DNA of 64,000 bases from Cohnella herbarum (GCF_012849095.1 NZ_CP051680.1:4472501-4536500); one strand, 5' to 3'. Positions 1-8,031 are shown, numbered from the stretch's first letter. Notes: generated by a model from the sequence alone, not told the origin. A program made the numbers and translations.

Positions 1-110
1 TCCGCCACTAACCTCTTCAGGAGCAAGCTCCATCAGAGATCCGTTCGACTTGCATGTATTAGGCACGCCGCCAGCGTTCGTCCTGAGCCAGGATCAAACT
101 CTCCATAATA
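1..110 (-). rRNA. rrs: 16S ribosomal RNA, 5' end only
   Basis: The reverse complement reads as the start of a bacterial 16S rRNA; the universal forward-primer site (E. coli positions 8-27) lies at 83-102. The gene runs leftwards out of the window, so only about the first 110 nt are present. The mature 5' end is placed near 110 by analogy with E. coli. It is the first gene of an rrn operon whose leader and promoters lie at 111-458. An rrn operon directly downstream of pdaB/kbaA/gerD is also found in Bacillus. Confidence 0.97.
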
Positions 111-252
111 GAAGTTCGATGGCAGGGCTTCCAAAGGAAGTCCCGAGAATCGAATCTTCATAGTTATTGAAGCCTTTGAGGCTCAATCTGTATTGCTGGT
201 TTGCCTTCCAATGACCGAAGTCATCTTCCGACGTTTGTTTGTTTCTTACGCT

Positions 253-276
253 CAATGTTCAGTTTTCAAAGAACAA
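253..276 (-). promoter_or_regulatory. rrn leader boxA-like antitermination/processing element
   Basis: On the minus strand this reads TTCTTTGAAAACTGAACATT. That string is characteristic of the pre-16S leader and spacers in Bacillota and is associated with antitermination and RNase III processing. It lies about 150 nt upstream of the 16S 5' end and downstream of both rrn promoters. Confidence 0.7.
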
Positions 277-322
277 TTTTGTTTCGTTTTTCGTTGTGCA
301 CCGCGCTAACGGCGACTTTTAT

Positions 323-352
323 AATATACCACAGCTGACTAGTACTTGGCAA
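323..352 (-). promoter_or_regulatory. rrn promoter P2 (sigma-A)
   Basis: The -35 TTGCCA (347-352) is 18 bp from the -10 TATATT (323-328) on the minus strand. It sits about 210 bp upstream of the 16S 5' end, with the boxA-like element downstream. The rest of 277-476 holds no convincing gene. Confidence 0.6.
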
Positions 353-428
353 CAGGTATTTTTTAGTTACCGTTGTTGTCCGTTATTTCCTTCGTCCGCT
401 TGTCCCCTCAAAAAGTGGGGCGAATGAT

Positions 429-458
429 AATTTAACATATAGGAGGCCTACAGGTCAA
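429..458 (-). promoter_or_regulatory. rrn promoter P1 (candidate)
   Basis: The -35 TTGACC (453-458) and -10 TAAATT (429-434) are 18 bp apart on the minus strand, 106 bp upstream of P2. Tandem promoters with about 100-bp spacing are usual for Bacillus rrn operons. The -10 is weak, so the call is tentative. Confidence 0.4.
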
Positions 459-476
459 GCATTAATTGCAAACTTT

Positions 477-698
477 CTATCTTTGCGATTTTAACCCCAC
501 TGCGTAACGGGTTAACTCCCTAGGAGGTGCGATGCGCGCGTACATGCGGAAGATGATCTTGTAGCGCTTGGAGATCGCTTCCTTTACCGGACCATCCAAT
601 CTTCGATCGCTCATATCCAGCAACATCTCATCCATCTCTTTACGCAGAAGGTAATCGAATTCCTTGCATTCCTTTTCCGTGAACATCATACCGAGCAT
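477..698 (-). CDS. Small conserved hypothetical protein
   Basis: This gene encodes 73 residues and I recognise no characterised family. The protein is charged and probably helical: an acidic N-terminal half (E/D/K-rich, residues 6-30) and a basic, aromatic C-terminal half with an R-M-Y-A-R-I-A-P-P motif near residues 51-59. It has no signal peptide and no membrane segment. A GGGAGG ribosome site lies 11 nt before the ATG; a second ATG four codons in is possible. It lies between spoIIM and the rrn operon on the same strand. My impression is that similar small proteins occur in Paenibacillus, but no function can be given. Confidence 0.6.
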   Translation of the reverse strand: MLGMMFTEKECKEFDYLLRKEMDEMLLDMSDRRLDGPVKEAISKRYKIIFRMYARIAPPRELTRYAVGLKSQR

Positions 699-834
699 AG
701 AGTGCGGACCCTCCCGTGAAGAAGCAGCGATTTACCGTCATCTCCCGCATAGCAAGGGAGCTTCTTCGGCATGTCCTACTGTTATGCTCTTTTTTAATCT
801 TCTTTATGACAAATTCATCCGTTAACGCACAACT

Positions 835-1443
835 TTAACTCATTAACCATAAGGTGACCGTGCTTTCGACAACGGCTCCGACAAGCAGGAATACGACAAT
901 GAGGATAATTGCCGGGACAGATCCCGTAGCCGTTCTTACGAAAGGTTGCCAAGCTTGTGATTTACCCAACGCGGATCCTACGATTCCCTTAAACAATGAA
1001 ACCCCGAATCGCATGCCGAACGCGCAAGCCAAGAAAACGGCGCTTAATTCGAATATTCCATGCGGCAAAATCCCTTTCACGACCAGCATAAAGACATTTT
1101 CGCCCTTAACCGCATACTCGTTCAATAGGTACCCCATGATCATCCCGTTCGAAACTAGCATAACAATCGGCATAATGCCGGCTATCAAGCCCAATCCCAT
1201 TACCATGATCACATTGAATACATTGTTCAAAGTAATCCGATAGAACGCCGTAAGCTCGGGATTGCTCGACTTGTCGATGTCTCTGGCAATCGCTTCGATT
1301 CCTTTTAACTGTTGTTCCACGAATTCTTGAGGCGCATTCGGCGTCCCTCCGATCACCATTCCGGCAAAGAACAGGATGATCGAGAAAATAAAGTACGGAC
1401 GAATCTCTCTCCACGTCATCAATAGCCCTTGGCGCGAAAACAT
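835..1443 (-). CDS. spoIIM: Stage II sporulation protein M family membrane protein
   Basis: This 202-residue protein has about five hydrophobic segments (near residues 15-33, 73-92, 95-107, 115-145, 176-200). It carries the family signature L-P-H-G-I-F-E-L near residues 127-134. In B. subtilis SpoIIM forms the D-M-P complex with SpoIID and SpoIIP, which remodels septal peptidoglycan during engulfment. The assignment rests on the signature and topology. The wider SpoIIM/DUF95 family also includes non-sporulation members, so strict orthology is not proven. A GGGAG site lies 9 nt before the ATG. The gene diverges from pdaB, another sporulation gene. Confidence 0.8.
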   Translation of the reverse strand: MFSRQGLLMTWREIRPYFIFSIILFFAGMVIGGTPNAPQEFVEQQLKGIEAIARDIDKSSNPELTAFYRITLNNVFNVIMVMGLGLIAGIMPIVMLVSNGMIMGYLLNEYAVKGENVFMLVVKGILPHGIFELSAVFLACAFGMRFGVSLFKGIVGSALGKSQAWQPFVRTATGSVPAIILIVVFLLVGAVVESTVTLWLMS

Positions 1444-1503
1444 GTTCCACGACTCCCATCGGTTCCGAATAATGTTATCTTTATTGCTTGATTCCTAGCC
1501 TTA

Positions 1504-1532
1504 TGAATAACTCTATGGGTCAAGCATACATT
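1504..1532 (+). promoter_or_regulatory. Candidate sigma-E-type promoter for pdaB
   Basis: The -10-like CATACATT (1525-1532) fits the sigma-E consensus CATACA-T. A TGAATAA -35-like element (1504-1510) is 14 bp upstream. B. subtilis pdaB belongs to the mother-cell/forespore programme, which makes this plausible, but the evidence here is motif similarity only. Confidence 0.4.
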
Positions 1533-1616
1533 GATAGTAACCAAGATCAACGACTTGTCCGTCCTTAGGACGCAGATAGGCGTAATCCCTTACTATGGAA
1601 AGGAGCAGATTTACCT

Positions 1617-2417
1617 ATGAATCATTTTTTCGTATTTAACGGGCGACGCATCAAACGAATCTTCTTCCTTACTGTTGCAGCAATCCTCTCGATCGCTGTG
1701 ATCTGGGTCGAGAAAAACAACCTGAGCGTGTTCGCTCCGCACCCTCCCGCAGCGGTGTATAACGTACCAACGGAGCGCAAAGTCGTCGCCCTTACGTTCG
1801 ACATCAGTTGGGGAGAGAAACGCGCCGAACCGATTCTGGAAATTCTCAAAGCGAAGAACGTGCAGAACGTCACCTTTTTCTTATCCTCGCCTTGGAGCAA
1901 AACCCATCCGGATATCGTCAAGAAAATAACGGATTCCGGTTACGAGGTTGGCAGTCATGGCCACAAACACGACAACTACAGCCAATACAGCGACGATGAA
2001 ATCCGTAAACAAATTTCAGTTGCCGACGGAATCCTTAAAGATATGACCGGCAAATCACCGAATTTAATCCGGATGCCGAACGGAGATTTCGACAAAAGGG
2101 TGCTTAGAATCGCCGAAGATCTTAATTATAAGGTCATTCAGTGGGATACCGATTCATTGGATTGGAAAAATCCGGGCGTGGATACGATCGTCAATCGCGT
2201 CGTAAACAAAGCGCATCCGGGGGATATTATTCTTCTGCACGCCAGCGACTCCTGCAAGCAGACGCATGAAGCGTTACCGATTATCATCGATCAATTGCGC
2301 GCCAAAGGATATGAATTCGTAACGGTGTCCCAAATGATTAGTCAGACCGAGACGAACGGCAAAACCGTGGAAGATAGATCCGCATGGAACGAATTGACTT
2401 CTCCGTACTTTACTTAG
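1617..2417 (+). CDS. pdaB: Sporulation polysaccharide deacetylase PdaB
   Basis: This 266-residue protein has an N-terminal membrane anchor (about residues 13-31) and a NodB/CE4 deacetylase domain (about 55-245). Visible CE4 motifs are T-F-D-I-S-W (motif 1, where the usual second D is replaced by S-W), S-H-G-H-K-H (motif 2), R-M-P-N-G (motif 3, usually RPPxG) and L-L-H-A-S-D (motif 5). PdaB is required to keep spores viable at late stages in B. subtilis. An AAGGAG site precedes the ATG. The motif 1 and motif 3 changes raise the possibility that catalysis is altered, as discussed for this subfamily. The location next to kbaA and gerD supports the name. Confidence 0.88.
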   Translation: MNHFFVFNGRRIKRIFFLTVAAILSIAVIWVEKNNLSVFAPHPPAAVYNVPTERKVVALTFDISWGEKRAEPILEILKAKNVQNVTFFLSSPWSKTHPDIVKKITDSGYEVGSHGHKHDNYSQYSDDEIRKQISVADGILKDMTGKSPNLIRMPNGDFDKRVLRIAEDLNYKVIQWDTDSLDWKNPGVDTIVNRVVNKAHPGDIILLHASDSCKQTHEALPIIIDQLRAKGYEFVTVSQMISQTETNGKTVEDRSAWNELTSPYFT

Positions 2418-3030
2418 CCGCGGCTGCCGTCACGGGCGCCCCTGCTTGCGCGGGTTTCCCCAATATCCGATGCAACTGCATAATCTGATAAGCATTACAG
2501 ATAAACAAAGGAACCATCTGATACAGAAGCGACGAGATATCTCCGGTCTTGAAGACGGGCACGGACTCCATAGCCGTAATCGCCACTAAGAAGAAGATCG
2601 TCGGTATCCAAGCTCCTGTCGACGTTTGACTCACCTTCATCCAGGCAACCAGCACCGATCCGGCGATAAGCGCCAGCGGCAGAAGCAGATACGTTAAGCT
2701 CGGGAAGTTCGTATCATACGTCCAATACGCGATCTCCGCCAATACAAATAAGGCTATGAACCCTTGAATGGCTACCCAGGAATAAGGCCGCTTAAATATA
2801 CTGCGAGCAATATAATTCAGCATCATGTAGGCGAAAAAGCCCATATGAGCGAATGCGCCGAACGTCATTCCGATCAAAGCCATCATAAGTACGTAGGATA
2901 ACCAACCACTCGCCTCGACATTGCGAAAATCGGGGTTGAACAACTGGATGCATACGCTGCCGACTACCGTAACGACCGCACCGATGAGAATGGTGATGCC
3001 GAATAATTTCATCCATTTACGTAAATTCAA
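2410..3030 (-). CDS. kbaA: KinB-signalling pathway activator KbaA
   Basis: This 206-residue integral membrane protein has about six hydrophobic segments (near 10-30, 43-65, 83-105, 110-130, 140-155, 165-185) and an Ala/Pro-rich C-terminal tail. In B. subtilis KbaA helps activate the sporulation kinase KinB. The call rests on size, topology and location between gerD and pdaB, as in B. subtilis. The start codon is TTG, 9 nt after GAGGAGG. Its 3' end overlaps the convergent pdaB by 8 bp. Confidence 0.82.
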   Translation of the reverse strand: MNLRKWMKLFGITILIGAVVTVVGSVCIQLFNPDFRNVEASGWLSYVLMMALIGMTFGAFAHMGFFAYMMLNYIARSIFKRPYSWVAIQGFIALFVLAEIAYWTYDTNFPSLTYLLLPLALIAGSVLVAWMKVSQTSTGAWIPTIFFLVAITAMESVPVFKTGDISSLLYQMVPLFICNAYQIMQLHRILGKPAQAGAPVTAAAAK

Positions 3031-3100
3031 ATCCGGAAACCTCCTCTATATGATCAACCTTCATTTTACCATGAACCAGATAAAAAGCCATGAATAAGGC

Positions 3101-3131
3101 CTTATATTCACAAGGTTGTCGAAGCATACTA
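3101..3131 (+). promoter_or_regulatory. Candidate sigma-G promoter for gerD
   Basis: The -10 CATACTA (3125-3131) is a perfect match to the forespore sigma-G consensus CATAnTA. It is preceded by CTTATA (3101-3106) with an 18-bp spacer. The gerD start is 34 nt downstream. B. subtilis gerD is sigma-G dependent. Confidence 0.55.
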
Positions 3132-3164
3132 CAGCCATCACCCTACGGAAGGGAGCTGATCGGT

Positions 3165-3857
3165 ATGCTACCACGATTGCGACGGTATGGATGTATATTG
3201 GGCATGTCTTTGCTCCTCACTTCATGCGGAGCCGAATCCGGCGGCAACAACGGCGGAGGCCAAATGAGTTATAAAGAAGTAAAGTCCATGGTTATCGATA
3301 TTCTCGGCTCCGAAGAAGCCCAGAAAGCGATGGAGAAAGCTTCGACTGCCCAGTATGGCGAAAGTACGCTGCAAATGAAAAGCATGACGCCTTCAGACCA
3401 AGCTCAAGTCAGAATCGCCGTTAAAGACGTCCTTACGGCACCGGAATACAAAACCGTCCTAGAGGCGATTATGAAAGACGCCAAATTCGCCGGAGAATTC
3501 GCCAAAGCCGTTAGCAAGGACAATAAGCAGATCCACAAAGATTTAATGAAGGATCCGTCTTATCAGAAAGAACTCGTCGACATGTTCAAGACTCCGGAAA
3601 TGATGAAAATTCTTTCCGAATCGATTAAAACGCCCGATGTTCGTAAAGTCATCATGAGCTCGGTTACGGAATCGATGGAAAATCCGCTGTTCAAGCTTGA
3701 GATCATGAAATTGCTGCAATCCGTCGTTAAAGAAGAACTTACTCCTAAGGCCGAGAAGAAGGAAGAAAAGAAAGAGGGTCAGAGCGAGGATAAAGGCGGC
3801 GAGGGTGGCGGCGAATCGCAAGAAAGCGCCCAAAGCAGCGGCGAGAGCTCCGGTTAA
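3165..3857 (+). CDS. gerD: Spore germination lipoprotein GerD
   Basis: The chosen ATG at 3165 follows AAGGGAG (3149-3155) by 9 nt and gives 230 residues. An ATG 25 codons upstream is in frame but would bury the signal peptide. The N-terminus is a lipoprotein signal: basic start, hydrophobic core and lipobox L-T-S-C with Cys21. The middle is a helical domain made of repeated M-x-D/L-D/K-D/T blocks. The C-terminus (from about residue 190) is low-complexity E/K/G/S. GerD clusters nutrient germinant receptors in the inner spore membrane of Bacillus. The gene is convergent with salA across a shared terminator. Confidence 0.9.
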   Translation: MLPRLRRYGCILGMSLLLTSCGAESGGNNGGGQMSYKEVKSMVIDILGSEEAQKAMEKASTAQYGESTLQMKSMTPSDQAQVRIAVKDVLTAPEYKTVLEAIMKDAKFAGEFAKAVSKDNKQIHKDLMKDPSYQKELVDMFKTPEMMKILSESIKTPDVRKVIMSSVTESMENPLFKLEIMKLLQSVVKEELTPKAEKKEEKKEGQSEDKGGEGGGESQESAQSSGESSG

Positions 3858-3861
3858 AGAC

Positions 3862-3898
3862 AAAACGGTTGAACGAGGACAACTCGTTCAACCGTTTT
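3862..3898. terminator. Bidirectional terminator between gerD and salA
   Basis: A perfect 16-bp inverted repeat (3862-3877 with 3883-3898) has a 5-nt loop. It is flanked by AAAA on the left and TTTT on the right, so it can act on both strands. It lies between the convergent ends of gerD and salA. Confidence 0.9.
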
Positions 3899-3913
3899 GA
3901 TTGTTATGGCTCG

Positions 3914-5065
3914 TTATTTACCGCATCGATCGATTACCGCTTGTGCCAAAGACAAGTATTCCTTGCCGATATCGGTATCTGCTTTGTACACGGATGGAGA
4001 GTAATCGGACTCCAAAGGGTGGTTATCCGGCGCGCCTAACGGGAATTGCGCAAGCAGCTCCGTGTTCAAGGTTTCGGCCAATTTCCCTCCGCCGCCGCGA
4101 CCGAATACATACTCTCTTGCCCCGGTTTCTTTGCTCTCGAAGTAGGACATGTTCTCCACGACGCCGATAATATCGTGATTCGTTTTGATTGCCATCGCAC
4201 CCGCGCGAGCCGCAACGAAAGCCGCGGTTGCATGCGGCGTCGTAACGATAATCTCTTTGCTTTGCGGAATCATCTGATGCACGTCCAGGGCAACGTCTCC
4301 CGTCCCCGGCGGTAGATCCAGCAGCAAGTAATCCAATTCGCCCCAATCGACTTCAGCGAAGAAATTACGCAGCATCTTGCCGAGCATCGGTCCGCGCCAG
4401 ACGATCGGATTGTTATCTTCTACGAAGAAACCCATCGAGATGACTTTGACTCCGAACCGCTCCACGGGTTTTATTTTATCGCCGATCTGCTCCGGACGCT
4501 CTTCTATGCCCATCATATCGGGAACGCTAAAACCGTAAATATCGCTATCGATCAGTCCTACCCGTTTGCCTTGCCGCGCTAAGGCGACTGCCAGGTTAAC
4601 GGTAACGGTCGATTTGCCTACGCCGCCCTTGCCGCTCGCGATCGCAATAAACTCGACGCCGCTCTCCGGATGAAGGATCGTATGTTTCTCCAACCCTTCC
4701 CCATGTCCTTTGATCGGAGCTGCCTTGGTCTCCTGTTTAGCAGGTTCGGCCTTATTCTGGGAAGCCGGCTGAAGCTTCGAATTCACGTCCGATTTCTCAT
4801 GCTCCGTCATAGCGCGAAATCGGAAATGCGGGTTGCTAATGCTTAAGCGATTCAAAGCTTGGATAAGTCCTTGTTCGACTAATTCGACTTGCTCCATGCT
4901 ATCCGGATGAAGAACGATCGACATCGATACGCTCGCATCCCTGACAACGAGGTCCCGAACCAACCCGAGGGCGGTTAAACTTTGTTTGACCGTAGGTTCA
5001 AGGACTGGCTGTAAAATTTCGAGTACGGCTTCTCTGGTGACCACGATTTCGACCCCCATGTTCAT
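3914..5065 (-). CDS. salA: Mrp/ApbC-family P-loop ATPase SalA
   Basis: This protein of up to 383 residues has an N-terminal MIP18/FeoA-like domain (about 8-90), a linker, and an Mrp/NBP35 ATPase domain with the deviant Walker A G-K-G-G-V-G-K-S-T near residue 149. B. subtilis SalA regulates the scoC/aprE regulon; the family also includes Fe-S cluster carriers. The CxxC motif typical of Fe-S scaffold Mrp proteins is not seen near the C-terminus, which agrees with SalA. Start: the ATG at 5065 has no ribosome site, while a GTG at 5044 follows GGGGG by 8 nt and may be the true start. Its promoter overlaps the cwlD stop codon. Confidence 0.87.
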   Translation of the reverse strand: MNMGVEIVVTREAVLEILQPVLEPTVKQSLTALGLVRDLVVRDASVSMSIVLHPDSMEQVELVEQGLIQALNRLSISNPHFRFRAMTEHEKSDVNSKLQPASQNKAEPAKQETKAAPIKGHGEGLEKHTILHPESGVEFIAIASGKGGVGKSTVTVNLAVALARQGKRVGLIDSDIYGFSVPDMMGIEERPEQIGDKIKPVERFGVKVISMGFFVEDNNPIVWRGPMLGKMLRNFFAEVDWGELDYLLLDLPPGTGDVALDVHQMIPQSKEIIVTTPHATAAFVAARAGAMAIKTNHDIIGVVENMSYFESKETGAREYVFGRGGGGKLAETLNTELLAQFPLGAPDNHPLESDYSPSVYKADTDIGKEYLSLAQAVIDRCGK

Positions 5066-5078
5066 ATTATCATTGTCT

Positions 5079-5090
5079 ATTATAGCACAG
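5079..5090 (-). promoter_or_regulatory. Extended -10 promoter for salA (candidate)
   Basis: On the minus strand a TGTGC element directly precedes a perfect TATAAT (5079-5084), giving an extended -10. The hexamer overlaps the TAA stop of cwlD. No good -35 is visible. Initiation about 7 nt downstream would leave almost no leader before the ATG at 5065, which favours the GTG start at 5044. Confidence 0.45.
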
Positions 5091-5871
5091 GCTCATCCGT
5101 TTCACCGGACGTATATCTCAGAATCCCTCTGTAGATGGACGCGGCAACTTTACGTTGGTACTGTTCGTCCGCCAACAGATTCGATTCTTCTGGGTGTGAC
5201 AGAAATCCGACCTCTACGAGCGCCGTCGGCATTTCCAACGTTTTCAGCAAGTAAATCGTATCGGCGTTCTTCGCAATCCGTTGCGTGTTGCCTAACATCC
5301 CCCGTAATTCCGACTGAATGATCGCCGCTAACCTCTTCCCTTCCGCGTTTTTCGTGGAATAAAAAGTTTGAGCGCCGGACCATCTTGGAGACGGAATACT
5401 GTTCATATGTACGCTGATCGCCAGATCCGCTCTTTTGTTGCGCACCTTGTCGGCCCGTTGCAACAGATCCTCCGTCTTGCGCTTGGAATATCCCTTAGTC
5501 TCCGGCAGGGCGAGATCGTAGTCCCCTTCGCGCGTTAACAACACTAGAGCTCCGGCTTGCTGCAGGTAATCCCTCAAATAGAGCACGATCGCAAGGTTCA
5601 GGTCTTTCTCGATGATCCCGTCGCGACTCGACGCTCCCCCGTCCGCCCCGCCGTGCCCGGCATCGAGGGCAATAACTTTGCCGGATAAAGGCAACGTCCA
5701 GTGACTCCACGTTCTCGCGGAAGGAATCTCGCTTAGGAATACGACCGCGGTTAACAGCATTAAACAAACGACTATCCCGATTCTTAACAATGCGCGTCGG
5801 GTCATCCAGATAACCAACCGCTTACGCCGACGCATTAACGACCTTAACCGATATCCGATTCCAGTAAACAA
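5080..5871 (-). CDS. cwlD: Germination-specific N-acetylmuramoyl-L-alanine amidase CwlD
   Basis: This 263-residue protein has a basic N-terminus, one membrane segment (about 27-47) and an Amidase_3 domain (about 66-250). The zinc ligands are visible: H in D-A-G-H-G-G, E in I-I-E-K-D-L-N, H in S-V-H-M-N-S, plus catalytic E in V-E-V-G-F-L-S. In B. subtilis CwlD works with PdaA to make muramic delta-lactam in the spore cortex. The start is a TTG about 6 nt after AGGTGG. The gene lies upstream of salA, as in Bacillus. Confidence 0.92.
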   Translation of the reverse strand: MFTGIGYRLRSLMRRRKRLVIWMTRRALLRIGIVVCLMLLTAVVFLSEIPSARTWSHWTLPLSGKVIALDAGHGGADGGASSRDGIIEKDLNLAIVLYLRDYLQQAGALVLLTREGDYDLALPETKGYSKRKTEDLLQRADKVRNKRADLAISVHMNSIPSPRWSGAQTFYSTKNAEGKRLAAIIQSELRGMLGNTQRIAKNADTIYLLKTLEMPTALVEVGFLSHPEESNLLADEQYQRKVAASIYRGILRYTSGETDEPVL

Positions 5872-5905
5872 TAATATCCACCTCGTCCCAGGGAAAGCTC
5901 CCTAC

Positions 5906-5934
5906 ATCATATGGGACAAGATGGATATTTATGA
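5906..5934 (-). promoter_or_regulatory. Candidate sigma-E-like promoter for cwlD
   Basis: On the minus strand TCATAAA is followed after 14 nt by CATATGAT, resembling the sigma-E -35/-10 pair. An inverted repeat (GTCCCA/TGGGAC at 5885-5890/5912-5917, with inner AGGGA/TCCCT) overlaps it and could fold the cwlD leader. This is motif evidence only. Confidence 0.3.
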
Positions 5935-5935
5935 T

Positions 5936-7114
5936 TTAGATTGCGTATGTTTTGCTCGCTTCAGCCATGCCTTCGATCAGAATAGCCGCGACTTCCGGTC
6001 TGGAGAATTCCGGAGGCGGGCAAATTCCGTCGCGCAGCAATGCTCGCACCTTCGTTCCCGACAACGTTAAGTGGTGTTCCTTATCATGCGGGCAGGTTTT
6101 GCTTGAGGCCATATTACCGCACTTGGTGCAGTAGAAGCTATGTTCGAAATATAGAGGCGTAATACCTAGCTCCTCTACAGCAAACGATTTAAGCAAATCT
6201 TGCGCTTCGTATGTGCCGTAATAGTCGCCTACTCCGGCATGATCGCGGCCTACGATGAAATGCGTGCATCCATAGTTCTTGCGAACAAGAGCATGGAAGA
6301 TCGCTTCGCGTGGGCCGGCGTAACGCATAGCCGCAGGGAAAACCCCTAGGAATGCGCGATCTTGCGGATAATAATTTTCGAGCAGCGCCAAGTAGCTTTT
6401 CATGCGCACGTTGGCAGGCACGTCATCGGATTTCGTCTCGCCCACGAGCGGGTTTAAGAACAATCCGTCCACGATTTCCATAGCCGCTTTCTGAATATAT
6501 TCATGCGCTCTGTGCACGGGGTTGCGGGTTTGGAAACCAACGACGGTTTTCCAGCCCTTCTCCGCGAAGATGCGCCGAGTTTCCGAAGGGTCAAAGTAGA
6601 ATTCGTTGAATTTCTCCGGTACCGGCCGGTTCAATACGGTAATCGATCCTCCGACGTAATTATCGGGACGATCGAACAGTTTAACGACGCCTGGATGCTC
6701 CATATCGTCGGTTTTGAAGATTTGCACGGCTTCATGACGCTTATTCACTTTATAGATGCTTGCAATATCAATGACAGCGTACACGATTCCGTCGTTCTCT
6801 CCGACGAGAGCCGCTTGTTGTCCAACGGAGAGATTGGAGGCTTGATCGTTCGTAACGGCCAGAGTGATCGGAATACTCCAGATCGGACCGCTCGCAAGAC
6901 GCATATTGTTCACGACGGAAAGGTAATCGTCTTCGTTCATAAAACCGGTCAGCGGGCTAAACGCTCCGACGCCGATGAGATCCAAGTCCGATATCGTCCA
7001 CGTGTTCACCGGGATAGATACCATCTTCGCAGCTTGAGCGAGCAAAAGATCGCGTTCTTGCCCCTCTACTACCCTGTTAACCAATTGTCCGCCATGCGGT
7101 TGAATTGCGCTCAT
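5936..7114 (-). CDS. sat: Sulfate adenylyltransferase (ATP sulfurylase)
   Basis: This enzyme makes adenosine 5'-phosphosulfate (APS) from ATP and sulfate, the first step of assimilatory sulfate reduction. The 392-residue length is normal for the bacterial homo-oligomeric type without a kinase domain. Visible motifs are [10 protein letters not shown] (nucleotide binding, about residue 196) and G-R-D-H-A-G (about 290). A C-terminal cluster, F-Y-C-T-K-C-G with a further C-P-H, probably binds zinc. It follows cysH by about 50 nt, so both probably share the cysH promoter. The pair interrupts the usual rpsI-cwlD neighbourhood. Confidence 0.95.
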   Translation of the reverse strand: MSAIQPHGGQLVNRVVEGQERDLLLAQAAKMVSIPVNTWTISDLDLIGVGAFSPLTGFMNEDDYLSVVNNMRLASGPIWSIPITLAVTNDQASNLSVGQQAALVGENDGIVYAVIDIASIYKVNKRHEAVQIFKTDDMEHPGVVKLFDRPDNYVGGSITVLNRPVPEKFNEFYFDPSETRRIFAEKGWKTVVGFQTRNPVHRAHEYIQKAAMEIVDGLFLNPLVGETKSDDVPANVRMKSYLALLENYYPQDRAFLGVFPAAMRYAGPREAIFHALVRKNYGCTHFIVGRDHAGVGDYYGTYEAQDLLKSFAVEELGITPLYFEHSFYCTKCGNMASSKTCPHDKEHHLTLSGTKVRALLRDGICPPPEFSRPEVAAILIEGMAEASKTYAI

Positions 7115-7163
7115 GATCTGAGTAGCTCCTTCTAAGCTTTAATATTAAAGTTTCCGGCATTGC

Positions 7164-7856
7164 TTATTTGTGTAATCCGCATTCGGTTTTCTCATTGCCC
7201 GCCCAACGTCCCGCCCGCGGATCTTCACCCGGCATTACGGGCTTCGTGCAGTGTTCGCAACCGATACTCGGAAAATTCTGATCGTGCAGCGGATTATAAA
7301 TAATGTCGTTAGCTTTAATGTAGGCCCATACTTCTTCCGAAGTCCATGAAGCGATCGGATTGAACTTAACAAGTCCGAATTTGGTGTCGTATTCGACCTT
7401 CTTCGCGTTAGCGCGAGTAGGCGCTTGGTCGCGGCGAATGCCGGTAATCCATGCTTCGTATTGCGAAAGAATTCGTGTCAGAGGTTCGACTTTACGCAAG
7501 TTGCAACAGCCGGTCGGATCGCTCTTCCATAGCTCTTCCCCATGTTTTTCGGCTTGCTCTTCCGGAGTAAGCTTCGATTTGACTTCAACGAATTTTAAAT
7601 TGTATTTCTCGGCGATCCGATCACGCGTTTCATAAGTTTCCTTAAAGTGAAAATCCGTATCTAAGTAGAAAATATCCGTCGAAGGGCTAATTTTCTGAAT
7701 CATGTCCACAAGCACGACGTCTTCAGCGCCGAAACTGCAAGCGAACGTGATGTTGGGAAACGTCTCGATCGCCCAAGCGATGACCGTTTCGGCCGAAGCA
7801 TTCTCGAACTCCTCCGCTTTTTGGCGAATGAGGTTTTCTTTTTCGATTAAATTCAT
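7164..7856 (-). CDS. cysH: Phosphoadenylyl/adenylyl-sulfate reductase CysH
   Basis: This enzyme reduces APS or PAPS to sulfite using thioredoxin. The start at 7856 is 8 nt after GGGAGG and gives 230 residues; an upstream in-frame ATG at 7901 is inside the promoter and is rejected. Visible features are the PP-loop-like S-F-G-A-E-D near residue 44 and the two cysteine pairs G-C-C-N-L-R and G-C-E-H-C that bind a 4Fe-4S cluster in APS-type reductases. The catalytic C-terminal E-C-G-L-H is at the very end. The cysteine pairs suggest APS as substrate, which fits the absence of an APS kinase gene next to sat. Confidence 0.95.
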   Translation of the reverse strand: MNLIEKENLIRQKAEEFENASAETVIAWAIETFPNITFACSFGAEDVVLVDMIQKISPSTDIFYLDTDFHFKETYETRDRIAEKYNLKFVEVKSKLTPEEQAEKHGEELWKSDPTGCCNLRKVEPLTRILSQYEAWITGIRRDQAPTRANAKKVEYDTKFGLVKFNPIASWTSEEVWAYIKANDIIYNPLHDQNFPSIGCEHCTKPVMPGEDPRAGRWAGNEKTECGLHK

Positions 7857-7904
7857 CAAAATGACCTCCCGTGAAATCCTACTATTTAAGTATGAATACA
7901 TTAT

Positions 7905-7933
7905 ATTATACGCTCTGAGACTCGATTGTTCAA
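7905..7933 (-). promoter_or_regulatory. Sigma-A promoter for cysH-sat
   Basis: TTGAAC (7928-7933) and a perfect TATAAT (7905-7910) are separated by 17 bp on the minus strand. The predicted leader is only about 42 nt, too short for an S-box riboswitch, so regulation would have to be by a protein. Confidence 0.8.
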
Positions 7934-7966
7934 TCTATTCTTGACTTGCAATTGTTGCTCATTTGC

Positions 7967-8011
7967 AAAAAAATGCCTCTCCCACCATTGAAAGTAATGG
8001 GAGAAAGGCAT
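7967..8011 (-). terminator. Intrinsic terminator of rplM-rpsI
   Basis: On the minus strand a long GC-rich hairpin (ATGCCT...AGGCAT with CTCCCA/TGGGAG inside) is followed by seven T residues, directly after the rpsI stop. Confidence 0.93.
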
Positions 8012-8031
8012 CGTTTGTTGGATCGATAATA

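Noticed and set aside
239..427. A 62-codon plus-strand frame in the rrn leader
   Set aside because: Covers the boxA-like element and promoter P2 on the other strand; not a gene.
718..767. GAAGAAGC/GCTTCTTC inverted repeat downstream of spoIIM
   Set aside because: The two arms are interrupted by another short inverted repeat and no T-run follows, so not called as a terminator.
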